The notes under the pieces were generated by a model, which was given only the letters and a program-made list of their open reading frames with translations, was not told the origin of the DNA and made no database searches. The translations under genes and the position numbers were made by a program. From assembly GCA_027490265.1 (NCBI GenBank), contig JAIXYL010000062.1:1-46728 (forward strand): DNA of 46,728 bases. Direction: 5' to 3'. The stretch comes from Sediminibacterium sp. (GTDB taxonomy: Bacteria > Bacteroidota > Bacteroidia > Chitinophagales > Chitinophagaceae). This document shows, one piece after another, positions 34,643-44,379 of the stretch; the first letter of the stretch is position 1; every line of letters begins with the position of its first letter.

Positions 34643-36457
34643 ATGGAAATAAGAAACATTGCCATCATCGCACACGTTGACCATGGCAAAACAACTTTAG
34701 TTGACCGAATTTTAGGTGCAACTAAAGTATTTAGAGACAACCAGGATGCTGGTGAGTTAATTATGGACAGCAACGATTTAGAAAGAGAGCGTGGTATCAC
34801 CATCTTCAGTAAAAATGCTGCTGTTACTTACAATGGTTACAAAATCAATGTAATTGATACACCAGGCCACAGTGATTTTGGTGGTGAAGTAGAACGCGTA
34901 TTGAAAATGGCCGATGGGGTTATTTTATTGGTGGATGCTTTTGAAGGACCAATGCCTCAAACACGTTTTGTATTGCAGAAAGCATTGCAATTAAACTTGC
35001 ATCCTATTGTGGTAATTAATAAAGTAGACAAACCCAACTGTAGACCAGACGAGGTTCACGATGCGGTTTTTGAATTATTCTTTAACCTAGACGCAACAGA
35101 AGAACAATTAAACTTCCCTACTTTTTATGGTAGTGGAAAGAACGGTTGGTTCAATGATAGCTTAACACAAACAGAAGATATATTTCCTTTAATGGATGGT
35201 ATCATTAAGTATGTGCCAGCACCTAAAGTAAATGAAGGAACCCTTCAGTTACAAATTACTTCATTAGATTATTCTTCATTCTTGGGTAGAATTGCCATTG
35301 GTAAAGTAACCAGAGGGTCTATTAAAGAAGGACAACAGATTGCCTTAGTTCAAGCAGATGGTACTTTCAAGAAAATGAAAGTAAAAGAATTGTATGTGTT
35401 TGAAGGAATGGGTAAGCGTAAAGTAACAGAAGTGTTATCTGGTGATCTTTGTGCAGTAGTAGGATTAGAAGAGTTCAATATTGGCGATACCATCGCTGAT
35501 GTTGAAAACCCAGAAGGGTTACCCATCATTAGTGTGGATGAGCCTACCATGAGTATGACTTTCAGCATCAACAACTCGCCATTCTTTGGTAGAGATGGTA
35601 AGTTTGTTACTTCTCGTCACTTGCGTGATCGTTTAATGAAAGAAACCGAAAAGAACTTAGCATTAAGAGTAGAAGATACAGACAGTGCCGATAGTTTCTT
35701 AGTATTTGGTAGAGGTATTTTGCACTTAGGCGTATTGGTAGAAACCATGCGCAGAGAAGGCTATGAATTAACGGTTGGTAATCCGCAGGTATTGGTTAAA
35801 ACCATTGATGGTAAAAAGCACGAGCCTTATGAGAACCTAGTAGTTGATGTGCCTTCTGAGTACAGTGGTAAAGTAATTGACTTAGTCACCCAGCGTAAGG
35901 GTGAAATGCAAATCATGGAATCGAAGGGCGAAATGCAACACCTTGAGTTTGAAATACCTTCAAGAGGGTTGATTGGTCTGCGTTCTCAAATGCTAACTGG
36001 TACTGCCGGTGAAGCTGTAATGGCACACCGCTTTATTGATTACAAACCATGGAAAGGACCTATTCCTGGAAGAAGCAATGGTGTATTAATTGCAAAGTTC
36101 CAAGGCGTAACAACTGCTTATTCAATTGATAAGTTACAAGATCGTGGATCTTTCTTTGTAGATCCAGGAGATGAAGTATATGTTGGTCAAATTATTGCAG
36201 AACATATTAAGCCAGGAGATTTAAATGTGAATGCAGTGGAAATGAAAAAACTCACCAACCACCGTGCAAGCGGAAGTGATGATGCAGTGAGAATTGTTCC
36301 AAAATTGCAGTTTACTTTAGAAGAGTGTATGGAATATATTCAGCAAGATGAGTGTATTGAAGTAACGCCTAAGAATATTCGTATGCGTAAATCTATTTTA
36401 GATGAGAACGAACGTTCTAAAGTTTCTAAGAGCATGAAATCTGAAGCAGTAGGATAG
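34643..36457 (+). CDS. typA: Translational GTPase TypA/BipA
   Basis: A 604-residue ribosome-associated GTPase important for ribosome assembly and stress or cold growth. The G domain has [15 protein letters not shown] (G1), RGITI (G2), [16 protein letters not shown] (G3) and NKVDKPN (G4). The later EF-G-like domains and the TypA-specific C-terminus ([36 protein letters not shown]) are all present. Length equals the usual ~600. It has its own promoter and is followed by a strong terminator. Confidence 0.97.
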   Translation: MEIRNIAIIAHVDHGKTTLVDRILGATKVFRDNQDAGELIMDSNDLERERGITIFSKNAAVTYNGYKINVIDTPGHSDFGGEVERVLKMADGVILLVDAFEGPMPQTRFVLQKALQLNLHPIVVINKVDKPNCRPDEVHDAVFELFFNLDATEEQLNFPTFYGSGKNGWFNDSLTQTEDIFPLMDGIIKYVPAPKVNEGTLQLQITSLDYSSFLGRIAIGKVTRGSIKEGQQIALVQADGTFKKMKVKELYVFEGMGKRKVTEVLSGDLCAVVGLEEFNIGDTIADVENPEGLPIISVDEPTMSMTFSINNSPFFGRDGKFVTSRHLRDRLMKETEKNLALRVEDTDSADSFLVFGRGILHLGVLVETMRREGYELTVGNPQVLVKTIDGKKHEPYENLVVDVPSEYSGKVIDLVTQRKGEMQIMESKGEMQHLEFEIPSRGLIGLRSQMLTGTAGEAVMAHRFIDYKPWKGPIPGRSNGVLIAKFQGVTTAYSIDKLQDRGSFFVDPGDEVYVGQIIAEHIKPGDLNVNAVEMKKLTNHRASGSDDAVRIVPKLQFTLEECMEYIQQDECIEVTPKNIRMRKSILDENERSKVSKSMKSEAVG

Positions 36458-36479
36458 ATCTTACCGCTTTAAAATAATA

Positions 36480-36505
36480 AAGAGGCACTCGATTGAGTGC
36501 CTCTT
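36480..36505. terminator. Bidirectional terminator after typA
   Basis: GAGGCACTC pairs with GAGTGCCTC across a four-base loop (GATT), followed by TTTTGTTT on the + strand and by a T/A-rich run on the - strand. It separates the convergent typA and the small secreted protein gene. Confidence 0.75.
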
Positions 36506-36526
36506 TTGTTTAACAATAGCGTTTAA

Positions 36527-36949
36527 TTAATTTTTGCTGATTACAGCGTTTTCAATAACAATGGTTTCAAAACTTACATTGTACTGCTCAGATTTCTTTG
36601 ACTTTACTTCTTCAATTACAAAAGACAATTTGCTTGATTCGTCTTTGGGGAATTTAAAAGTTTTGTTGAAATCTTTCTCAGTGTAATTGCCTTTGAATAC
36701 CAATTCATTGTTGGCATCTGTAATGATTAGGTTAAAAGATGCACCCGTTGGGTTGCTGAATTTTACCTGGATGGTGTGTAATTGATTTCTATCAATTCCG
36801 CTGTACTTTACTTCTGCATTGCTTTTAGTAGATATATCATAAGCTCTTACAGGAGATACAGACGCGTTGGCTGATAAAAACATCAATGAAGACACCACAG
36901 ATCCAAAAACGATTCTCTTAACACTGGTAACGATTGTTTGCTTTTTCAT
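36527..36949 (-). CDS. Small secreted protein of unknown function
   Basis: A 140-residue exported protein. The ATG at 36949 gives a signal peptide (MKKQTIVTSVKRIVFGSVVSSLMFLSANA). The mature part is beta-rich (HTIQVKFSNPTGASFNLIITDANNELVFKGNYTEKDFNKTFKFP), suggesting one Ig-like sandwich domain. No enzyme motif, cysteine or lipobox. It is a single-gene unit between obgE and typA. Function not recognised. Confidence 0.65.
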   Translation of the reverse strand: MKKQTIVTSVKRIVFGSVVSSLMFLSANASVSPVRAYDISTKSNAEVKYSGIDRNQLHTIQVKFSNPTGASFNLIITDANNELVFKGNYTEKDFNKTFKFPKDESSKLSFVIEEVKSKKSEQYNVSFETIVIENAVISKN

Positions 36950-37057
36950 ACTTTTCAAATTTTACTGTGAGTAATAGATTCTTCTCAAATGGCAACAGCA
37001 AACGAAAAAGCTTAGTGTACACTATACACATTAATACCCGAATGACTAAAAGGTAAC

Positions 37058-37077
37058 CCAAAAAATATAATTTTTGG
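37058..37077 (-). terminator. Weak hairpin downstream of obgE
   Basis: CCAAAAA and TTTTTGG arms flank a six-base loop, about 25 bases beyond the obgE stop. T residues are within the stem. It may mark the obgE transcript end. Confidence 0.3.
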
Positions 37078-37101
37078 TGTAAGTTATTGAAAATGAAATA
37101 G

Positions 37102-38112
37102 TTAAAATGATTTAACTGGCTTGTTCAAAGTCTCCCAAAGTAGGTCTTTCAGGGCTGTTAAGCCCTTATTGGTTACTGAAGAAATGAATATATGTGGAAT
37201 ATTGGCCGGTAATTCTTTACTAATGGCTTCTTTTAATTCATCGTCTAACATATCGCTTTTACTAATCGCGATGATGAAATCTTTCTGCAACATGTCTTCA
37301 TTGTAATTTCTCAATTCTTGGCGCAGGATCTCAAATTCTTTACCATGATCATTGCTGTCTGCTGGAATTAGAAATAATAAAACGGAGTTGCGTTCAATAT
37401 GTCTTAAGAAACGATGTCCCAATCCTTTTCCTTCCGCGGCACCTTCAATAATACCCGGTAAATCGGCTATACAAAATGATTTTGAATCGCGGTATTCTAC
37501 CATGCCTAATTGCGGAATCAATGTTGTAAATGCATAATTGGCAATCTTTGGTTTAGCAGCGGTTATGGACGACAGTAAAGTAGATTTTCCTGCATTTGGA
37601 AATCCTACCAAACCCACGTCTGCCAATACTTTCAGCTCAATATTTTTCCAGCCCTCAATGCCTGGTTCTCCGGGTTGTGCATGGTCGGGTGCTTGGTTGG
37701 TTGGGGTAGCAAAATTGCCATTACCTAACCCACCTCTACCACCTCGCATCCAAATATATTCTTGTCCGTCTTCTAAAATTTCAGCTTCTATTTTTCCAGT
37801 CTCCTCATCTCTTGCAATGGTGCCTAATGGCACTTCAATGATGATGTCTTTTCCATCTCTGCCGGTACAATTGTCTTTGCTGCCATTCTCTCCATGTTCT
37901 GCTAATACATTTTTGAAATATCTCAAGTGCAATAAAGTCCAAAGATTGCTGTTCCCTCTTAAAATAATATGACCACCACGACCACCATCACCGCCATCAG
38001 GTCCACCCATTGCGGTTAACTTATTGCGCATAAAATGCCTAACACCTGCGCCGCCGTGACCACTGCGGGCAAAAATTCTGATATAGTCTATGAAGTTATT
38101 CCTTTCCGACAC
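37102..38112 (-). CDS. obgE: GTPase ObgE/CgtA
   Basis: A 336-residue essential GTPase linked to late 50S ribosome assembly. The glycine-rich Obg fold covers residues 1-158 ([34 protein letters not shown]). The G domain has [13 protein letters not shown] (G1), [23 protein letters not shown] (G3) and SKSD (G4). The C-terminal OCT domain is absent, as usual in this phylum. The start is GTG at 38112: an in-frame TAA lies 12 bases upstream and no ATG precedes the Obg fold. A -7 element lies 16 bases upstream, so it is separate from the paa operon. Confidence 0.95.
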   Translation of the reverse strand: MSERNNFIDYIRIFARSGHGGAGVRHFMRNKLTAMGGPDGGDGGRGGHIILRGNSNLWTLLHLRYFKNVLAEHGENGSKDNCTGRDGKDIIIEVPLGTIARDEETGKIEAEILEDGQEYIWMRGGRGGLGNGNFATPTNQAPDHAQPGEPGIEGWKNIELKVLADVGLVGFPNAGKSTLLSSITAAKPKIANYAFTTLIPQLGMVEYRDSKSFCIADLPGIIEGAAEGKGLGHRFLRHIERNSVLLFLIPADSNDHGKEFEILRQELRNYNEDMLQKDFIIAISKSDMLDDELKEAISKELPANIPHIFISSVTNKGLTALKDLLWETLNKPVKSF

Positions 38113-38128
38113 TTGTATGATTTATTGG

Positions 38129-38136
38129 CAAAGATA
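38129..38136 (-). promoter_or_regulatory. -7 promoter element for obgE
   Basis: On the minus strand the bases read TATCTTTG, a full match to TAnnTTTG, ending 16 bases before the obgE GTG. It lies in the 41-base gap after paaY. No clear -33 found. Confidence 0.5.
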
Positions 38137-38153
38137 CAACATTGCTAATTGGT

Positions 38154-38747
38154 CTACTTTTTCAGTGCATTCCAAGTGGTATAAAGTATGTCTTGTTGCG
38201 GGCGATCAGATGGAATTGTTCTCAGAGGGTCACAGGCAACAGAAAAATCTTGCATCTCTTTGGGGAGTTGCTGGTAAAGCGCTGTACCCTTGGTTTTCCA
38301 TGCAATCATTTCATCCGATACTTGCTTAATGATTTTTGCGGGGTTGCCTGCAATTAACGAACGAGTCGGGTATTGTTCATCTGCTTTAATAAAACTCATG
38401 GCACCAACAATGCATTCATCTTCGAGCACTACATTGTCCATGATAACTGCGTTCATACCAACCAAACAATTGCGACCAATGGTTGCTCCATGAATCACTG
38501 CACCATGCCCAATATGTGCATTCTCTTTAAGTAATACTGTAGTGCCTGGAAACATATGTAGGGTACAATTCTCTTGCACATTACAACCGTCTTCAATAAT
38601 GATGGCACCCCAATCGCCCCTGATTGCAGCACCTGGTCCTATGTACACATTTTTACCAATAATTACATTGCCTGTAACGGCAGCTTGTGGATGTACAAAC
38701 GCGCTTTCGTGTACTACCGGTATAAATCCCTTAAATGAATAAATCAT
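38154..38747 (-). CDS. paaY: PaaY-like hexapeptide-repeat thioesterase / gamma-carbonic-anhydrase family protein
   Basis: A 197-residue left-handed beta-helix trimer protein, the length of E. coli PaaY. Hexapeptide repeats run from AAVTGNVIIGKNVYIGPGAAIRGDWGAIIIEDGC to NCLVGMNAVIMDNVVLEDECIVGAMSFI. Metal ligands are the His residues in CTLHMFPG and HIGHGAVIHG. The C-terminal helix (EMIAWKTKGTALYQQLPKEM) resembles PaaY. PaaY hydrolyses dead-end CoA thioesters formed during phenylacetate breakdown. It is the last paa gene and overlaps paaI by 4 bases (ATGA). Confidence 0.88.
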   Translation of the reverse strand: MIYSFKGFIPVVHESAFVHPQAAVTGNVIIGKNVYIGPGAAIRGDWGAIIIEDGCNVQENCTLHMFPGTTVLLKENAHIGHGAVIHGATIGRNCLVGMNAVIMDNVVLEDECIVGAMSFIKADEQYPTRSLIAGNPAKIIKQVSDEMIAWKTKGTALYQQLPKEMQDFSVACDPLRTIPSDRPQQDILYTTWNALKK

Positions 38748-39163
38748 ATGGATGCTTTTACCACTGGTTTACCTGTTCTAAAACAATTGCCTTTAAAAAT
38801 AGACACCAATTGTTCGTGTTGATTCAAAATGGTTATTTGATACAAGCCTGTTGATCTACCATTGTGCAATTCTTTTGCTTCTGCAATCAATGTATCACCT
38901 ACATGCACAGGCTTTAAAAAATTGATAGAGGTATCTAAGGCAACCGATAAATTATTTCTGTTATTACAAGCAAAAGCAAATGCACTATCCGAAAATGCAA
39001 AAGCAATCCCGCCATGCACGATGCCCAATCCATTCATCATCTCTGGTCTTACTTGCATTTTAATTTTGCTGTACCCTTCTTGAATGTCAATCACTTCAAT
39101 GCCTAACCACTGAGAAAACATATCTGCTTTCATCATTTCATCAACAATATGCTGTGGTGTCAT
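38744..39163 (-). CDS. paaI: Acyl-CoA thioesterase PaaI
   Basis: A 139-residue hot-dog thioesterase that releases CoA from hydroxyphenylacetyl-CoA or ring-epoxide dead-end products. The signature NGLGIVHGGIAFAFSDSAFAFACNN carries the catalytic Asp. Later VALDTSINFLKPVHVGDTLIAEAKELHNGRSTGLYQI fits PaaI. It is 16 bases downstream of paaG and overlaps paaY. Confidence 0.92.
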   Translation of the reverse strand: MTPQHIVDEMMKADMFSQWLGIEVIDIQEGYSKIKMQVRPEMMNGLGIVHGGIAFAFSDSAFAFACNNRNNLSVALDTSINFLKPVHVGDTLIAEAKELHNGRSTGLYQITILNQHEQLVSIFKGNCFRTGKPVVKASI

Positions 39164-39179
39164 AGTTAAATATTTAGGA

Positions 39180-39962
39180 TTATTGTCCTTTGTATTGAGG
39201 TGCCCGTTTGGCTAAGAATGCATCTACGCCTTCTTTAAAATCTGCAGTAGCTGCAGCTTTTTGTTGTAATTCATCTTCTAATGCCAATTGGCTACTGATA
39301 TCATTGGTAGCTGAAGCATTCAATGCTGCTTTAATATAGCCCAATGCTTTTGTGGGCATTTGCGCTAACTGTAATGCTATTTTTTTACTCTCTGTTTCAA
39401 ATACGTCGTCTTCAAACACTTTGTACAACATACCCATTTGTAATGCATCGGCAGCAGAAACTTTATCACCCAGCATCATGAGTGCGCTGGCTCTTTGAAA
39501 ACCAATTAATCTAGGAAGGGTATAGGTTCCACCACTATCTGGAATCAATCCAATTTTAGAAAATGCTTGAATAAATGAAGCAGAAGATTTACTAACCACC
39601 ACATCACAAGCAAAAGCAATATTAGCACCCGCACCTGCAGCAACGCCATTCACAGCTGCTACTACTGGCTTTGCAATATCTCTAAGTCTTTGTACAATGG
39701 GATTATAATGTTCACTCAAAATACGCTGCATACCTGGTCCTTCTGGATCAACCACTTCTGCTAAATCTTGTCCTGCACAAAATCCTTTTCCTGCGCCCGT
39801 TAAATAAATGGCCCGAACACTTTCATCTGCAGCGCATTGGTCTAAAATATTTTGTAATTGCAACGCCATTGCTCTGTTAAAAGAATTCAATTTATCAGGT
39901 CTGTTGATGGTAATAAACGCTACACCTGATTCAACGTTAAATAATATTGGGTCCATATACAT
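39180..39962 (-). CDS. paaG: 1,2-epoxyphenylacetyl-CoA isomerase
   Basis: A 260-residue crotonase-fold enzyme that converts ring-1,2-epoxyphenylacetyl-CoA to oxepin-CoA. CoA-binding GKGFCAGQDLAEV and oxyanion GVAAGAGANIAFACD are present. Asp142 in KIGLIPDSGGTY is the catalytic acid of PaaG, where hydratases such as PaaF have a Glu pair. ATGs at 39962 and 39956 are both plausible; the second (MDPILFNVESGV) is closest to other PaaG proteins. Only three bases separate it from paaD. Confidence 0.9.
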   Translation of the reverse strand: MYMDPILFNVESGVAFITINRPDKLNSFNRAMALQLQNILDQCAADESVRAIYLTGAGKGFCAGQDLAEVVDPEGPGMQRILSEHYNPIVQRLRDIAKPVVAAVNGVAAGAGANIAFACDVVVSKSSASFIQAFSKIGLIPDSGGTYTLPRLIGFQRASALMMLGDKVSAADALQMGMLYKVFEDDVFETESKKIALQLAQMPTKALGYIKAALNASATNDISSQLALEDELQQKAAATADFKEGVDAFLAKRAPQYKGQ

Positions 39963-39965
39963 TCA

Positions 39966-40454
39966 TTAATGACATTTAAAATAATCGAAGGGCTCTTTGC
40001 ATGTTTCACATTTATACAATGCTTTGCAAGCCGTACTTCCAAATTGTGATACCAATACCGTATGAGTGGAATTACATTGTGGACATGGTACTATGATGTC
40101 TTCTAAATAAGCCTGATCAAAACTTTTTCCCACAGGGGGAGCAATGCCGTAGGCTTTTAGTTGCTGCTTCCCGTTTTCGGTAATCCAATCAGTGGTCCAT
40201 GCGGGTGATAAAATAGTTTGAATGGTGGTTTGGTAACCAGCAGCATTCAATGCCATTTTAATATGCATCGAAATCATGTCCATCGCTGGGCAACCCGTAT
40301 AAGTTGGTGTGATGGTAACCGTAACCTGTTTTGCCTCTAATGATACAGCCCTAATCACCCCTAAATCCACCACTGATAATACAGGCACTTCTGGATCTTT
40401 AACAGTCTCCAGAATTTTCCAAATGGCATTGGTGGCAATTGTATTGTTTACCAT
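39966..40454 (-). CDS. paaD: Phenylacetyl-CoA epoxidase subunit PaaD
   Basis: A 162-residue protein needed for maturation or iron-sulfur supply of the PaaABCE epoxidase. The N-terminal MIP18/DUF59 domain has PEVPVLSVVDLGVIR and TPTYTGCPAMDMI. The C-terminus has six further Cys at about 124, 127, 143, 149, 152 and 161 (CPQC, then CKALYKCETC), forming a zinc or cluster site. It overlaps paaC by 7 bases and precedes paaG by 3. Confidence 0.95.
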   Translation of the reverse strand: MVNNTIATNAIWKILETVKDPEVPVLSVVDLGVIRAVSLEAKQVTVTITPTYTGCPAMDMISMHIKMALNAAGYQTTIQTILSPAWTTDWITENGKQQLKAYGIAPPVGKSFDQAYLEDIIVPCPQCNSTHTVLVSQFGSTACKALYKCETCKEPFDYFKCH

Positions 40455-41239
40455 TCGCTATTGGGATATGCTCTTTGTAAGTATTGCATTTCTGCTAAAA
40501 TATATCCTAAGTGTTCTGTATGCATGCCGTCGGCGCCTCCTTTTTGTACAAATGTTTTTGAAGGAATATGAAGCCCTGCTTCTTCAAAAACAGCCAACAC
40601 TTTTTTGTTCCATGCAGCCTGAATAGCTGCATAATCTAAACAAGCTGCTGTAGCATAGTCGGGTTGTATAAACAGCTCTCCCGTATAAGGCCAAATTGCT
40701 TCAATAGCCGCTTGCATTCTTTGTTTGCTTTCTTCTGTTCCATCACCCAATCTTAGAACCCAATCTTGACTCCATTTTACATGGTAGCTCACTTCTTTAA
40801 TAGATTTTTCTGCAATAGCTGCTACTTGCGCATCTGTATGTTGTAATAATTGCATAAACAATTCTAATTCAAATGCACTCAATAAAAACAATCGCAGGGT
40901 GGTATGTGCCCAATCGCCATTGGGTATTTCTGTAATCAATAAATTCTTGAACTCGCGCACATCTCTTAAATAAGCCAAACTGTCTTCCGTTGCAGGCAAC
41001 ACCATATCATTTCCTGTTTGGGTGATATCAATTCCTGTGGGGTTTTGATTAATTAATGCTGCTGCATGCTGATAAAAATTTCTCGCTTGGCCAATATAGT
41101 CTAATGCAATATTGGTAATGGCAATATCTTGTTCTAATATTGGACCATGTCCGCACCATTCACTGTTGCGGTGTCCAATGATTAAAGCATTGTCTGCTAA
41201 GTGAAGTAAAAAATCAATCTCATTTTTCATAGTGGCCAT
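40448..41239 (-). CDS. paaC: Phenylacetyl-CoA epoxidase subunit PaaC
   Basis: A 263-residue ferritin-like helical subunit that stabilises PaaA in the epoxidase complex. Recognised by HRNSEWCGHGPILEQDIAITNIALDYIGQARNFY, EVSYHVKWSQDWVLRLGDGTEESKQRMQ and the C-terminal GGADGMHTEHLGYILAEMQYLQRAYPN. Some residues of the di-iron site of PaaA are not conserved, as is normal for this structural subunit. Its ATG overlaps the paaB stop by one base (TAATG). Confidence 0.96.
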   Translation of the reverse strand: MATMKNEIDFLLHLADNALIIGHRNSEWCGHGPILEQDIAITNIALDYIGQARNFYQHAAALINQNPTGIDITQTGNDMVLPATEDSLAYLRDVREFKNLLITEIPNGDWAHTTLRLFLLSAFELELFMQLLQHTDAQVAAIAEKSIKEVSYHVKWSQDWVLRLGDGTEESKQRMQAAIEAIWPYTGELFIQPDYATAACLDYAAIQAAWNKKVLAVFEEAGLHIPSKTFVQKGGADGMHTEHLGYILAEMQYLQRAYPNSEW

Positions 41240-41607
41240 TACATGTATTTTACTTCCTCTGGTAAATCATAAAAAGTTGGATGTCTATATGCTTTATCAT
41301 TGGCTGGATCGTATAAGGATCCTGCTTCGTCTGGATTGCTTGCATGTATGTATTTACTTTCTACAACCCAAAGACTAACGCCCTCCATTCTTCTGGTATA
41401 CACATCTCTGGCATTTTCAATCGCCATGGCCGCATCAGCAGCATGCAAGCTACCAGCATGCTTATGATCTAATCCCTGCTTGCTTCTAATGAAGACTTCC
41501 CATAGAGGCCACTCTGCTGTATTTTGTTGGGTAGTTGAAATATCGGCTGCACCATTTTTACTTTCGCCATAGTCGCCGTAATAGAGTTTATTTATTTGAA
41601 AGCTCAT
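41239..41607 (-). CDS. paaB: Phenylacetyl-CoA epoxidase subunit PaaB
   Basis: A 122-residue small subunit. The core WPLWEVFIRSKQGLDHKHAGSLHAADAAMAIENARDVYTRRMEGVSLWVV is diagnostic of PaaB. It bridges the PaaAC heterodimers. In many bacteria it is ~95 residues; this one has ~25 extra residues at the N-terminus and continues with ASNPDEAGSLYDPANDKAYRHPTFYDLPEEVKYM at the end, as in other Bacteroidota. Confidence 0.95.
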   Translation of the reverse strand: MSFQINKLYYGDYGESKNGAADISTTQQNTAEWPLWEVFIRSKQGLDHKHAGSLHAADAAMAIENARDVYTRRMEGVSLWVVESKYIHASNPDEAGSLYDPANDKAYRHPTFYDLPEEVKYM

Positions 41608-41624
41608 ATTGATTTGTTTTAAGG

Positions 41625-42569
41625 TTATGCAGCAGCCTGTTGTTTTTGTTTGGCTTTTTTATTGGCATAGGCTAATGCAGCATCTCTTACCCAAGCGCCT
41701 TCTTCCCATGCTTTTTTGCGCGCATCTAAACGTTCTTTATTGCATGGTCCATTGCCTTGTACTACTTGCCAGAACTCATCCCAGTTAATAGGTCCGAAAT
41801 CGTAATGGCCTCTTGCTTCATTCCATTTTAAATCTTTATCGGGTAGTGTAAAGCCCAATACTTTTACTTGCTCTGCACAAACGTCTACAAATTTTTGTCT
41901 GAGTTCGTCGTTGCTGAAACGTTTGATTTTCCATTGCATGCTTTGAATAGAGTTCGGGCTTTCATCATCTTTAGGACCGAACATCATCAAGCTGGGCCAC
42001 CACCATCTGTTGATGGCATCTTGTGCCATTCTGCGTTGTGCTTCAGTACCTTTGCTTAACACATGCAAGATTTCAAAACCCTGACGTTGGTGAAAACTTT
42101 CTTCTTTACAAACGCGAACCATGGCTCTTGCATAAGGTCCAAAACTGCTTCTACAGAGTGGTACTTGATTCATGATGGCTGCACCATCTACCAACCAACC
42201 AATCACCCCCATATCAGCCCAACTAAGGGTTGGATAATTGAAAATGGATGAGTATTTGGCTTTACCCGTATGTAATTGATCATACATCTGGTCTCTACTG
42301 ATACCAAGGGTTTCAGCGGCACTGTATAAGTACAAACCATGGCCTGCTTCGTCTTGCACTTTTGCCAATAAAATGGCTTTTCTGCGCAACGATGGGGCTC
42401 TGGTAATCCAATTGCCCTCTGGCAACATACCAATGATTTCACTGTGGGCATGTTGACTAATCTGTCTGATTAATGTTTGCCTGTATTTTTCAGGCATCCA
42501 GTCCTTTGGCTCAATTCTTACTTCACGATCAATCTTGTCTTGAAAGATTTTTTCTAAATCCTGTTCCAT
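41625..42569 (-). CDS. paaA: Phenylacetyl-CoA epoxidase catalytic subunit PaaA
   Basis: A 314-residue di-iron monooxygenase subunit that forms the 1,2-epoxide on the aromatic ring of phenylacetyl-CoA using O2. Two helix motifs with Glu and His ligands are visible: [17 protein letters not shown] and [35 protein letters not shown] is diagnostic. I start at the ATG at 42569 ([12 protein letters not shown]), 7 bases after paaE; the frame extends to an ATG at 42587 inside paaE. The Lys/Ala/Gln-rich tail is unremarkable. Confidence 0.96.
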   Translation of the reverse strand: MEQDLEKIFQDKIDREVRIEPKDWMPEKYRQTLIRQISQHAHSEIIGMLPEGNWITRAPSLRRKAILLAKVQDEAGHGLYLYSAAETLGISRDQMYDQLHTGKAKYSSIFNYPTLSWADMGVIGWLVDGAAIMNQVPLCRSSFGPYARAMVRVCKEESFHQRQGFEILHVLSKGTEAQRRMAQDAINRWWWPSLMMFGPKDDESPNSIQSMQWKIKRFSNDELRQKFVDVCAEQVKVLGFTLPDKDLKWNEARGHYDFGPINWDEFWQVVQGNGPCNKERLDARKKAWEEGAWVRDAALAYANKKAKQKQQAAA

Positions 42570-42576
42570 ACATTGG

Positions 42577-43650
42577 TTATTTAACATCAAAATCAATTAA
42601 TACATTTTCTGTTCTTGGATGAGACTGACAAGTCAAAATAAAACCGTGTTCAATTTCTTCCTGCTCTAATCCATAATTCACATCCATATCTACTTCGCCT
42701 TCTACCAATTTCGCTTTGCAAGTACAGCATACACCGCCTTTACAAGCAAAAGGTAAATCGGCTCCATTTTTTAAGGCTGCATCTAAAATACTTTCTCCTT
42801 CAAACCCTAAATCAAATTCAAAAGTTACCCCGTCTTGTTTTACCGTAATATGGCTTTTCACTTCTTGTTTGGTACTTGAATGGGTTTGTTGGGTTTTTTG
42901 AACGCGTGCCCCAGTAGTAAATAATTCAAAATGAATTTTTTTGTTGTCAACACCACTGTCTTCTAACGCTTTTTTAACACCAAAAATCATGTCTTCAGGA
43001 CCACATAAAAAATAATGATCTATTGGTTGGTTTTGAAGAATGGTTTTACAAAGCTGTTGACATTTTTCTTCATCAATTCTGCCAAAATGAATGGGTGCAT
43101 CTGTTTTTTCTCTCGATAGTATATAGACGATGCTGAATCGACCCATGAATTTATTCTTGAGCGATTCTAGTGCTTCTTTAAAAATAATACTATGTCTGTT
43201 TCTATTGCCATAAATCAACGTGAAATGACTGAGCGGTTCAGTTAAAAGCGTTGTTTTAATGATCGATAATATAGGCGTGATGCCACTGCCCGATGCAAAT
43301 GCTACATATTGGCGCTTAGTTTCAGGATTTAATTCAGTATAAAATTTGCCCATGGGCGGCATGACTTCCAATGCAGTGCCAGCTTGTAATGATTCATTGG
43401 CCCAAGTTGAAAAGAGCCCTCCCGGTACTTTTTTCACGGCAATTCTTAATGTTTTGTCAAGTGGGCTGCTGCAAATAGAATAGGAACGCCTGATGTCTTC
43501 TCCATTGATTTGGGCTTTGATGGTAATATATTGCCCTTGCTTATATACAAAGCTGTTTGCCAATGCATCTGTTACATCAAATGCAATCGACACACAGTCT
43601 GCAGTTTCGCGCCTTACTTCTTTAACGATAAGTGTTTCAAACTTAGACAT
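42577..43650 (-). CDS. paaE: Phenylacetyl-CoA epoxidase reductase PaaE
   Basis: A 357-residue reductase delivering electrons from NAD(P)H through FAD and a 2Fe-2S cluster to PaaA. The FAD-binding RRSYSICSS and the NAD(P) region [18 protein letters not shown] are in residues 1-240. The C-terminal plant-type ferredoxin domain has Cys303, Cys308, Cys311 and Cys341 (CKGGVCCTC with an extra Cys309). It overlaps the tetR gene by 8 bases and is the first structural gene of the operon, where in E. coli paaE follows paaABCD. Confidence 0.96.
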   Translation of the reverse strand: MSKFETLIVKEVRRETADCVSIAFDVTDALANSFVYKQGQYITIKAQINGEDIRRSYSICSSPLDKTLRIAVKKVPGGLFSTWANESLQAGTALEVMPPMGKFYTELNPETKRQYVAFASGSGITPILSIIKTTLLTEPLSHFTLIYGNRNRHSIIFKEALESLKNKFMGRFSIVYILSREKTDAPIHFGRIDEEKCQQLCKTILQNQPIDHYFLCGPEDMIFGVKKALEDSGVDNKKIHFELFTTGARVQKTQQTHSSTKQEVKSHITVKQDGVTFEFDLGFEGESILDAALKNGADLPFACKGGVCCTCKAKLVEGEVDMDVNYGLEQEEIEHGFILTCQSHPRTENVLIDFDVK

Positions 43651-44236
43651 TTGTTAATCCTCCCACTAAAATGGTAATCATATTATTGGTCAATTCTTCG
43701 GCATTAATTTTTTGGGTTGATCGATGCCAACTCTCAATGCCACTGATGGCATGCAGTATAATCAACACTGCTGTTGGGGCGTCAATGGATTTGATTTCTT
43801 TGTTCCGAATTCCGGCTTCAATAATGGCCGCAAATCTTTTGCGGTACATTCTTCGTTGATTCTGAAAATTGGATAAATACGGATCTGATAAATGTTTCCA
43901 CTCACGGTCGCTTACATATACTTCTTCGTATTGGTGAATCATTTCATTGATGTGAAAACGAACCAACTCTTCAACTTTGGCAATGGAGCTGGTTTTTTTA
44001 GCTTCCACCTGATCCATATGGTGCATGAACCGATTGGCAACGCCAAAACACAGTTCATGAAGCAACTCTGTTTTAGACTTGATATGATTGTAGAGACTGG
44101 CTGCTTCAACACCAACGGCTTCAGCTAAGTCTCTCATACTTGCTGCCTTAAAGCCTTTTTCTCTAAAAAGCGATGCGGCTTTGCTCACAATCACTTCTTT
44201 ACGGCTACTGTTCTTTTCAATTTTAATTCTGGCCAT
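43643..44236 (-). CDS. TetR-family regulator heading the paa operon
   Basis: A 197-residue repressor-type regulator. The helix-turn-helix is in KEVIVSKAASLFREKGFKAASMRDLAEAVGVEAASLYNHIKSKTELLHEL. The helical C-terminal domain would bind the inducer, probably phenylacetyl-CoA or another CoA thioester by analogy with PaaR. The ATG at 44236 (MARIKIEKN) is chosen; the frame extends to a GTG at 44260 that would lie inside the operator-like palindrome. It overlaps paaE by 8 bases, so it is co-transcribed with its likely targets. Confidence 0.88.
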   Translation of the reverse strand: MARIKIEKNSSRKEVIVSKAASLFREKGFKAASMRDLAEAVGVEAASLYNHIKSKTELLHELCFGVANRFMHHMDQVEAKKTSSIAKVEELVRFHINEMIHQYEEVYVSDREWKHLSDPYLSNFQNQRRMYRKRFAAIIEAGIRNKEIKSIDAPTAVLIILHAISGIESWHRSTQKINAEELTNNMITILVGGLTNV

Positions 44237-44240
44237 GGCA

Positions 44241-44267
44241 CGAAGATAATATACTAACACATGTTAG
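44241..44267 (-). promoter_or_regulatory. Candidate paa promoter and TetR operator
   Basis: A dyad CTAACA-CA-TGTTAG lies at 44254-44267, 18 bases upstream of the tetR ATG. Next to it, on the minus strand, TATCTTCG (44241-44248) resembles the -7 element with one mismatch. A further TGTTAG half-site is at 44296-44301. Binding there would block the promoter. Inferred from position and symmetry. Confidence 0.45.
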
Positions 44268-44379
44268 CAATGAAAATCCAGAATTAATTGAATTTTGTTA
44301 GTTTATGGGGGATCATAGCTAAATTGGCTCGATTACCCGATTATCCATTAATTTCGCTGCCTTATCATAAAATAAACTT

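Noticed and set aside
37001-37050. GTGTACAC/GTGTA-like repeats between obgE and the secreted protein gene
   Set aside because: Short AT-rich partial palindromes without consistent spacing or adjacent promoter element.
37538-37972. 144-codon open frame on the + strand inside obgE
   Set aside because: It is a shadow of the glycine-rich Obg coding region; the composition is unlike a protein and obgE is certain on the other strand.
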